From contig JAAWNI010000034.1 in NCBI GenBank assembly GCA_022798855.1, positions 1 to 13,855 of the forward strand: a stretch of 13,855 nt of DNA. Reading direction: 5' to 3'. Made by a program: the position numbers and the translations under genes. This document shows, one piece after another, positions 1 through 4,726 of the stretch; position 1 is the first letter of the stretch; the number at the start of each line of letters is the position of its first letter. Origin of the DNA: Lawsonibacter sp. (GTDB lineage: Bacteria; Bacillota; Clostridia; Oscillospirales; Oscillospiraceae). Below the pieces are notes generated by a model. It did not search any database and was not told where the DNA came from. It saw only the letters and a program-made list of their open reading frames with translations.

Positions 1-156
1 CTGCCCGAGGGCACCGAGATGTGCATGCCCGGCGACAACGTGGACATGGACGTGGAGCTGATCACCCCCATCGCCATCGAGAACGGCCTGCGTTTCGCCA
101 TCCGTGAGGGTGGCCGCACCGTCGGTTCCGGCGTGGTTATCGACATCAACGAGTAA
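1..156 (+). CDS. tuf: Elongation factor Tu, C-terminal end (5' truncated by window)
   Basis: The open frame entering from the left edge encodes the last 51 residues of a translation factor. It contains MPGDNVDMDVEL, then GLRFAIREGGRTVGSG and ends VVIDINE followed by TAA. This is the conserved third beta-barrel domain of EF-Tu, which carries aminoacyl-tRNA to the ribosome as a GTP complex in the cytoplasm. The G domain and start lie outside the window. A strong hairpin terminator follows about 85 bases after the stop, so tuf is probably the last gene of its transcript, as is usual for the rpsL-rpsG-fusA-tuf operon; that operon membership is inferred, since nothing upstream is visible. Recognition is secure because the C-terminal EF-Tu signature is nearly invariant. 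Confidence 0.95.
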   Translation: MPEGTEMCMPGDNVDMDVELITPIAIENGLRFAIREGGRTVGSGVVIDINE

Positions 157-241
157 TTTTCGTCATGATTTGAGGACGGGTTTACGTGATGCTCATACAA
201 TCATTAAAAATCCGGTCTTTATATCAGGATTGAACATTCGG

Positions 242-273
242 AAAAAAACACGATTTAACAATCGTGTTTTTTT
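242..273 (+). terminator. Intrinsic terminator after tuf
   Basis: A perfect 14-bp stem (bases 242-255 with 260-273) closes a TAAC loop. Its core is ACACGATT/AATCGTGT, flanked by an A-run and a seven-base T-run. The A/T tails on both sides could make it bidirectional, but the only converging transcription that could use it is tuf. The following gene's Shine-Dalgarno lies 45 bases further on. Confidence 0.9.
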
Positions 274-332
274 CTTGCCGCAAAGGATTTTATAGTCAAC
301 ACATGAGAGAAGAGGTAAAAGGAGGCGCCGCA

Positions 333-851
333 ATGCGGTATACGAGCACCTATTGTTCTCCGCTGGGGGAGCTGCTTCTGGCCTGCGACGATGCCGGCCT
401 TACCGGGCTCTGGTTTCAGGGCGGCAAATACTGCGCCCTGGGCCTGGACCCGGAGCACGAGGAACGGGAGGCGCCGGTTTTTGCGGAGACCCGGCGCTGG
501 CTGGATTGCTACTTCTCCGGGCGCGAACCGGGCTTCACGCCGCCCCTCCACATGGCCGGCACGCCCTTCCAGCGCTCCGTGTGGGCGCTGCTCCAGCAGA
601 TACCCTACGGGCGGACCACCACCTACAAGGCGCTGGCGGACCGCCTGGCGGCGGAAAGGGGGCGGATGTCCGCCCAGGCGGTGGGCGGGGCGGTGGGCCG
701 CAACCCCATCTCCATCATCGTCCCCTGCCACCGGGTGGTGGGCGTTGACGGCGGCCTGACCGGCTACGCCGGCGGCGTGGACCGGAAGGCCCGCCTGCTC
801 CAGCTGGAGGGGGCGGAGATGTCCAGGCTGGCGGCCCTTACAGAAGCGTAA
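333..851 (+). CDS. ogt: Methylated-DNA--[protein]-cysteine S-methyltransferase (Ogt/MGMT family)
   Basis: The 172-residue protein removes alkyl groups from O6-alkylguanine (and O4-alkylthymine) by irreversible transfer to its own cysteine. The signature PCHRV is present with the acceptor at Cys132. It is preceded by the helix-turn-helix region PYGRTTTYKALA and the NPISIIVP strand, and followed by GLTGYAGG, all typical of the family. Length matches stand-alone Ogt (about 160-175). The start is set at the ATG behind an AAAAGGAGG Shine-Dalgarno at 317-325; the longer frame from 264 would begin inside the tuf terminator. The arginine finger of human MGMT (Arg128, 17 residues before the cysteine) is Gln115 here, which I recall as common in Firmicute homologues. 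It appears monocistronic, with terminators on both sides. No Ada-type regulatory domain is present, and no clear promoter was found in the short upstream gap. Confidence 0.93.
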   Translation: MRYTSTYCSPLGELLLACDDAGLTGLWFQGGKYCALGLDPEHEEREAPVFAETRRWLDCYFSGREPGFTPPLHMAGTPFQRSVWALLQQIPYGRTTTYKALADRLAAERGRMSAQAVGGAVGRNPISIIVPCHRVVGVDGGLTGYAGGVDRKARLLQLEGAEMSRLAALTEA

Positions 852-856
852 AGAAA

Positions 857-890
857 CCCCGGCGGGAGCCGCAAGGTGCTCCCACCGGGG
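857..890. terminator. Bidirectional terminator between convergent ogt and PilZ genes
   Basis: The stem CCCCGGCGGGAGC pairs with GCTCCCACCGGGG with a single C/A mismatch, around the 8-base loop cgcaaggt (870-877). Downstream on the + strand is the T-rich TATTTTCATTT. On the minus strand the hairpin is followed by TTTCTTT. It sits between the ogt stop (851) and the stop of the minus-strand PilZ gene (912), so it can serve both convergent transcripts. Confidence 0.85.
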
Positions 891-911
891 TATTTTCATT
901 TATGGCTGGCG

Positions 912-1613
912 TCAGCGCCGTTTGCGCTGAATGTCGAAGATGATCTGCAAAATCTGGTCCTCGTCCGACGAGCTCAGCCGGAGGAATTGACAGCCGTACT
1001 CAAAATAATCCACCTTGCGCTCCAAAATCCTCAGCACCTGGCAAAACATCATGGAAGGCTCCAGCTCCGGCAGGAGCTTGACGGATAGGATGAACTTATC
1101 CCCCACGTTATGCCGCAGCTTGGAGCCCACGCAGGCGCCGCCCACGCTGATGTTCAGCACCTTGCAGGGCTCCTCCTTGCTGCTGAAGCTCCCCATGGGG
1201 GTGACTCCGGCGTCGATGCTGGTGTCCACCCGGAAAAAGGCGCGGTCGTTCCCCCGCTTTACCAGGACGATGTGCTCCACCTGCCACAGGCCGTTTACGC
1301 CGGGGCGGATCGTCCCCTCCAGGATTACGGCCTTCCCCTCTATGCTGCTGTACCCCCGGAGGGTCACGGGGATGGGCTCCTCCGTCCCCGCCAGCAGATC
1401 GCCCTCGCTCTGGGATTGGAGCTGGGCGCGGTCGCCCCGCAGCTCCAGAAGGGTGGCGGTGAGGAATATCCGGCCGTCGTCCGAAGCCACCTCCACCTGC
1501 ATGCCGGAGTAAATCTCCAAATCCTCTTCCTGCGCCCTGCGCCGGGACTCCTCCGCCCGTTTCTCCTTGGCGCTCTTGCCCCGAAACAGGCCAAAAATAC
1601 TAAACCGTCCCAT
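912..1613 (-). CDS. YcgR-like PilZ domain protein, predicted c-di-GMP receptor
   Basis: The 233-residue cytoplasmic protein has no membrane segment after a short hydrophobic/basic N-terminus. Residues about 33-118 form a beta-rich YcgR-N-like domain. Residues about 119-230 form a PilZ domain with both c-di-GMP signatures intact: RAFFR (Arg124 and Arg128, the RxxxR motif) and N154-x-S156-x-x-G159. In characterised YcgR proteins these bind the nucleotide, and the complex brakes flagellar rotation; its output here is unknown because no flagellar gene is in view. The start at 1613 is preceded by GGGAGG; an in-frame extension to 1733 would overlap the upstream gene and has no such site. The gene lies 61 bases downstream of a diguanylate cyclase on the same strand, so it is probably co-transcribed as a writer-reader pair. 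It ends at a shared convergent terminator. Confidence 0.88.
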   Translation of the reverse strand: MGRFSIFGLFRGKSAKEKRAEESRRRAQEEDLEIYSGMQVEVASDDGRIFLTATLLELRGDRAQLQSQSEGDLLAGTEEPIPVTLRGYSSIEGKAVILEGTIRPGVNGLWQVEHIVLVKRGNDRAFFRVDTSIDAGVTPMGSFSSKEEPCKVLNISVGGACVGSKLRHNVGDKFILSVKLLPELEPSMMFCQVLRILERKVDYFEYGCQFLRLSSSDEDQILQIIFDIQRKRR

Positions 1614-1674
1614 ACAACCTCCCAGATTTTTCCATTTCCTGGATTGAAAACTGTACCAGTCTTTTCGGCCCCAA

Positions 1675-2592
1675 TTATTTCTCCCGCAGCTGCTCCATAT
1701 GCTCGTTGGACCAGACCACCTGGTTGCGGCCAAAGCGCTTGGCGTCGTACAGCATCGTGTCGGCGATTTTCAGATAGGTGTCGTAGGAATCGCCGTACCG
1801 GGGCCGGACGGTCACTCCGCCCACGCTGACCGTGACCCAGGGGGAGGTGTCTGAGTTGTGGGGGATTTTTTTGTCCTCCACCGCCGCCCGGACCTTCCTC
1901 ATATGGCTGAACGCCGTCTCAGCGTCGTCGCCCAAAAGGATGGCCACAAACTCCTCGCCGCCGTAGCGGGCGAAAAAGTCTGTGCTCCGCCGCAGAAGCC
2001 GACTTACCGACTGGGCCACCTCCGCCAGCACCCTGTCGCCCGCCGGGTGGCCGAAGGTGTCGTTGTACAGCTTGAACTTGTCGATGTCAAACATGCACAG
2101 GGAGATGGGCGCCTTGAGCCGGATGGCGTCCTGCCACTTGTTCCGGCAGCAGATATCATAGCGGCGGCGGTTGGCCACGCCGGTGAGCTGGTCCACCATA
2201 GCCTGCTGTTCCACCTGGATGCGGTAGCAGTACAGCTTCACGTGGGTGTTCACCCGCGCCAGGACGATGGAGTCCCGGAAGGGCTTGCGGATATAGTCCA
2301 CCGCCCCCAGGGTGAGCCCCCGCTCCTCGCTGGCTTCATCCGCCAGGCTGGTAATGAGGATCACCGGGGTGTGGCGGGTCACGACCTCCTCCTGGAGCTT
2401 CTTCAACAGCACAAAGCCGTCCATCCCGGGCATGACCACATCCAGCAAAATCAGCGAAAAGCTCCCGTCCTTGGCGCAGCGCAGACCCTCTTCCGCAACA
2501 TTCACAATGGTGATATCATAGTTATGACACAGGATCGATCTTAAAAAATCAGCCTGTGTGGGGCTATCATCAATAATCAGAATTCTTTCCAT
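1675..2592 (-). CDS. Response regulator with GGDEF output: diguanylate cyclase (REC-GGDEF, PleD/WspR-like)
   Basis: This 305-residue protein makes cyclic di-GMP from two GTP under control of an N-terminal receiver. The receiver (about 1-118) has the acidic pair Asp8/Asp9, phospho-acceptor Asp51 in LLDVVMPGMDG, Thr81 and Lys103. A linker leads to the GGDEF domain (about 130-295), with DQLTGVANRR, FDIDKFKLYND and the active-site loop GGEEF at 211-215. The inhibitory I-site RSTD (202-205) lies five residues before GGEEF, so product feedback inhibition is expected. No histidine kinase is adjacent, so the receiver's input is unknown. The Shine-Dalgarno is AAGGAG with a T-rich spacer before the ATG. 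It is first in a minus-strand unit with the PilZ gene 61 bases downstream. A 140-base structured leader precedes it. Confidence 0.95.
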   Translation of the reverse strand: MERILIIDDSPTQADFLRSILCHNYDITIVNVAEEGLRCAKDGSFSLILLDVVMPGMDGFVLLKKLQEEVVTRHTPVILITSLADEASEERGLTLGAVDYIRKPFRDSIVLARVNTHVKLYCYRIQVEQQAMVDQLTGVANRRRYDICCRNKWQDAIRLKAPISLCMFDIDKFKLYNDTFGHPAGDRVLAEVAQSVSRLLRRSTDFFARYGGEEFVAILLGDDAETAFSHMRKVRAAVEDKKIPHNSDTSPWVTVSVGGVTVRPRYGDSYDTYLKIADTMLYDAKRFGRNQVVWSNEHMEQLREK

Positions 2593-2734
2593 AATAAAAA
2601 ATACTCCTTAAAACCGGCGTTTCAGGCGCGGAGCCCCTTTCAAACGCCGGGTATACAGTTCTCTCGGGGCCGCGCGCTCTGTGACTCCGATGGGGCACGG
2701 GCACATACCGCCCAAAATGAAGACGCTCCTCTAT
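2593..2734 (-). promoter_or_regulatory. Structured 5' leader of the diguanylate cyclase gene with two competing stems
   Basis: Read on the minus strand, CCGGCGTTT (2650-2642) pairs perfectly with AAACGCCGG (2622-2614), ending four Us before the AAGGAG ribosome site. The loop of that hairpin holds GGGGCTCCGCGC (2637-2626). This can instead pair with upstream GCGCGCGGCCCC (2677-2666): ten Watson-Crick pairs, one G-U and one mismatch. The three bases left between the stems make a pseudoknot unlikely, so the two stems look mutually exclusive, as in an attenuator or riboswitch expression platform. I do not recognise a known riboswitch class here; the c-di-GMP-I and -II signatures are absent. Confidence 0.45.
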
Positions 2735-2740
2735 TTAAGC

Positions 2741-2749
2741 ATTATATCA
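2741..2749 (-). promoter_or_regulatory. Extended -10 promoter for the diguanylate cyclase/PilZ unit
   Basis: On the minus strand the sequence reads TGATATAAT, a perfect TATAAT with the TGn extension. The region 17 bases upstream (TTCCGC) is a poor -35, consistent with an extended -10 promoter. Transcription would begin near 2734 and give a leader of about 140 bases. Confidence 0.65.
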
Positions 2750-2789
2750 AAAGTTTCCTAAAAGCGGAAGCCTATTTTCAATAGAAATT

Positions 2790-2809
2790 GGAAAATTAGA
2801 AAATTTTCC
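2790..2809. repeat. AT-rich inverted repeat between the divergent promoters
   Basis: GGAAAATT (2790-2797) and AATTTTCC (2802-2809) form a perfect 8-bp inverted repeat with a 4-base centre. It lies just upstream of the cysK -35 and about 40 bases behind the divergent diguanylate cyclase -10. It could be an operator or an UP-like element. The sequence alone does not say which. Confidence 0.4.
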
Positions 2810-2820
2810 TTTTCCCCCCG

Positions 2821-2849
2821 TTGACAAGGCGGTAAAATGATGTTAGGAT
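2821..2849 (+). promoter_or_regulatory. Sigma-A-type promoter of cysK-rrf2
   Basis: TTGACA (2821-2826) is a perfect -35. After exactly 17 bases comes TAGGAT (2844-2849) as the -10. The expected start is near 2856, giving a leader of about 115 bases. That leader includes a 6-bp stem ACGCAG (2884-2889)/CTGCGT (2921-2926). Confidence 0.8.
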
Positions 2850-2856
2850 AACGCCG

Positions 2857-2871
2857 ACCTATCAAGTAGGT
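2857..2871. promoter_or_regulatory. Putative Rrf2/IscR-type operator at the cysK transcription start
   Basis: ACCTA-TCAAG-TAGGT is a perfect 5-bp inverted repeat with a 5-base centre, lying on the expected +1 of the cysK promoter. The right half with its flank, AGTAGGTAT, resembles an IscR type-1 half-site (AGTCRRSTAT). The second gene of the operon encodes an Rrf2 regulator, so autorepression is the simplest reading. The assignment rests on position and partial motif likeness. Confidence 0.55.
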
Positions 2872-2970
2872 ATTTCTAAAAAAACGCAGCTCGATGGCCC
2901 AGAGCACACCGGCAAAATTTCTGCGTACTCTGAAAACAGGGCTCTACCGTCTCAAAAGGAGGATTGAATC

Positions 2971-3903
2971 ATGGCTGGCATCTACACCTCAGCCGACCAG
3001 CTGATCGGAAAAACCCCTCTGCTGGAGCTGGCCCGTATTGAAAAAGAACTCGGCCTAAAGGCGCGCATTCTGGCCAAGCTGGAGTATTTCAATCCCTCCG
3101 GCTCCGCGAAGGACCGCGCGGCCAAGTCCATGCTGGACCAGGCCGAAGCGGAGGGCCGGCTGAAACCGGGCTCCGTCATCATCGAACCCACCTCCGGCAA
3201 CACGGGCATTGGCCTGGCCGCCGTGGCGGCCGCCAGGGGCTACTCCGTCACCATCGTCATGCCGGAAACCATGTCGGTGGAGCGCCAGCGGCTCATGAAG
3301 GGCTACGGTGCGGACCTGGTGCTCACCAAGGGCGGGCTGGGGATGCAGGGGGCCATCGACAAGGCGGAGGAGCTGGCGGCGCAGATCCCCAACAGCTTTA
3401 TCCTGGGGCAGTTTGTCAACCCCGCCAACCCCAAAGCCCACCGGGAAACCACCGGGCCGGAAATCTTTGCCGGCACCGGCGGGCAGCTGGACTTTTTTGT
3501 GGCCACCGTGGGCACCGGCGGCACCATCACCGGCACAGGGGAGTTTTTGAAGTCAAAAAACCCGGAGATCAAGGTGGTGGCGGTGGAGCCGGCTTCCTCC
3601 CCGGTCCTGTCCGGCGGAAAGGCGGGCAGCCACGGGATTCAGGGGATCGGCGCGGGCTTTGTCCCCGCCGTGCTGAACACCGAGATCTATGACGAGGTCA
3701 TAACTGTGGAAGACGAGGACGCCTTTTCCACCGGCAGGCTGGTGGGCCGGAAGGAGGGCGTGCTGGTGGGCATCTCCTCCGGCGCGGCCCTTTGGGCCGC
3801 GGTCCAGCTGGCGAAAAGACCGGAAAATGAGGGCAAAACTATTGTGGCCCTCCTGCCTGACGGCGGCAGCCGCTACCTGTCCACCCCGCTTTTTGAGGAT
3901 TGA
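2971..3903 (+). CDS. cysK: Cysteine synthase A (O-acetylserine sulfhydrylase)
   Basis: The 310-residue PLP enzyme joins O-acetylserine and sulfide to give cysteine and acetate in the cytoplasm. The cofactor lysine is Lys47 in NPSGSAKDRAA. The substrate loop TSGNTGIGLA, the phosphate-binding GTGGTITGTG, and PDGGSRYLST near the end are all present. Length equals typical CysK (about 305-310), with no CBS or regulatory extension. The start has an AAAAGGAGG Shine-Dalgarno. The gene is followed after 46 bases by an Rrf2 regulator and preceded by a strong promoter with an inverted repeat on its start point, so the pair is probably one self-controlled operon. In Bacillus subtilis, CysK also binds the Rrf2 protein CymR as a co-repressor, which makes this pairing meaningful. 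No serine acetyltransferase gene is in view. Confidence 0.95.
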   Translation: MAGIYTSADQLIGKTPLLELARIEKELGLKARILAKLEYFNPSGSAKDRAAKSMLDQAEAEGRLKPGSVIIEPTSGNTGIGLAAVAAARGYSVTIVMPETMSVERQRLMKGYGADLVLTKGGLGMQGAIDKAEELAAQIPNSFILGQFVNPANPKAHRETTGPEIFAGTGGQLDFFVATVGTGGTITGTGEFLKSKNPEIKVVAVEPASSPVLSGGKAGSHGIQGIGAGFVPAVLNTEIYDEVITVEDEDAFSTGRLVGRKEGVLVGISSGAALWAAVQLAKRPENEGKTIVALLPDGGSRYLSTPLFED

Positions 3904-3949
3904 CCTCATTCCATCTTATGACACATCCATCCAGAAAGGTGGCTCCTTT

Positions 3950-4360
3950 ATGATGATCTCAACCAGAGGACGGTACGCCCTGCGGGTGATGATCGACCTG
4001 GCCGAGCACGCTTCCCAGGGCTACATCCCCATGAAGGAGGTGGCCGGGCGGCAGGGCATCTCCCTGAAATACCTGGAGCGCATTATGCCCTCCCTGTCCA
4101 AAAGCGGCCTTGTCACCGGAATCCAGGGGAAAGGCGGCGGATACCGGCTGAGCCGGCCGCCGGAGGAGTACACCGTGGGGGAAATCCTGCGCCTGAGCGA
4201 GGGGGAGCTGGCCCCCGTCGCCTGTCTGGCCCAGGGGTCCAGCCCCTGCCAGCGGAGGGGCCAGTGCAAAACCTTGACTATGTGGAATCAGTTCTATCAG
4301 ATGACCAACCAGTTCTTTGACGGCATTACCATCGCCCAGCTGATGGAAAACAAGCTCTGA
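3950..4360 (+). CDS. Rrf2/IscR-family transcriptional regulator
   Basis: The 136-residue protein opens with the family hallmark ISTRGRYALRVMIDLA. A winged helix-turn-helix follows (SLKYLERIMPSLSKSGLV, then the wing GKGGGYRLSRP). Glu43 matches the E. coli IscR residue that reads DNA. Three cysteines, Cys92, Cys100 and Cys106, fall where IscR binds a [2Fe-2S] cluster (92, 98, 104), but the fourth ligand His107 has no counterpart, as the segment reads CKTLTMW. So it may be an Fe-S or redox sensor, or a CymR-like sulfur regulator working with the neighbouring CysK. Two adjacent ATGs compete; the first (3950) is used here, behind AAAGGTGG. An upstream in-frame extension would overlap cysK. It lies 46 bases after cysK and ends just before a strong terminator. 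Confidence 0.92.
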   Translation: MMISTRGRYALRVMIDLAEHASQGYIPMKEVAGRQGISLKYLERIMPSLSKSGLVTGIQGKGGGYRLSRPPEEYTVGEILRLSEGELAPVACLAQGSSPCQRRGQCKTLTMWNQFYQMTNQFFDGITIAQLMENKL

Positions 4361-4372
4361 TGATCGGAAACG

Positions 4373-4393
4373 GGCCGCCCCATTGGGGCGGCC
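4373..4393 (+). terminator. Terminator after the Rrf2 gene
   Basis: GGCCGCCCC pairs perfectly with GGGGCGGCC around a 3-base ATT loop, 13 bases after the stop codon. The following TGCGTTGTCTT is only moderately T-rich, so the very stable stem must do most of the work. Confidence 0.8.
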
Positions 4394-4509
4394 TGCGTTG
4401 TCTTCCGTCCAAGGCGGGGCGGAACCCCTGACCCGCGCGGTGTACCCGCCAGTATTTTCAAATGCTTTCCAAATTTATGAGATAGACGCGATTTCTTGGC
4501 GGCATGGTC

Positions 4510-4538
4510 TTTACATTTGAATTGACGGTTGATATAAT
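4510..4538 (+). promoter_or_regulatory. Strong promoter of the surface adhesin gene
   Basis: TTTACA (4510-4515), a 17-base spacer and a perfect TATAAT (4533-4538) preceded by TGA (extended -10) form a near-consensus sigma-A promoter. Transcription should start near 4545, about 180 bases before the adhesin start codon. Confidence 0.85.
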
Positions 4539-4544
4539 GGGCAA

Positions 4545-4724
4545 GAGAGGACTTCTGTTGTCTTTTGAGGATGCTTTTCCATTAAAATCCAGGAAATAAA
4601 TAGGGAAGGAGGCGTTTCCCTTCCAGACATTACTGTGGGAGTCCGCCAGGCCGGTAGCGCTCCGTTCGTCTTTGGGAGCGGCGTCCCACCGCCTATGGCG
4701 CAAACTCAAATCAAGGAGGAACTT
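4545..4724 (+). promoter_or_regulatory. Long structured 5' leader of the adhesin mRNA
   Basis: Three possible stem-loops follow one another. AGGGAA/TTCCCT spans about 4602-4621. A two-tier hairpin has basal stem GTGGGA (4635-4640)/TCCCAC (4684-4689) and apical stem CGCTCC (4658-4663)/GGAGCG (4675-4680). A small CGCC-TAT-GGCG lies at 4690-4700. The Shine-Dalgarno AAGGAGGA follows. No known riboswitch class is recognised, no plausible gene lies in this stretch, and the minus-strand open frame over it has no supporting features. Confidence 0.4.
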
Positions 4725-4726
4725 AT

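Noticed and set aside
264..332. Upstream start for ogt giving a 195-residue protein
   Set aside because: It would begin inside the tuf terminator stem and lacks a ribosome site. The ATG at 333 has a strong AAAAGGAGG.
255..899. 214-codon minus-strand frame over ogt
   Set aside because: Antisense shadow of a gene with an intact PCHRV site. It also spans two terminators.
2593..2734. c-di-GMP-I or -II riboswitch before the diguanylate cyclase
   Set aside because: The conserved c-di-GMP-I and -II motifs were not found. Only the competing stems are supported.
2850..2970. T-box leader for cysK
   Set aside because: The leader is only about 115 bases, lacks a T-box core, and has no terminator-antiterminator pair.
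4458..4709. 83-codon minus-strand frame opposite the adhesin leader
   Set aside because: Covers a near-consensus + strand promoter and leader hairpins. No ribosome site or domain.
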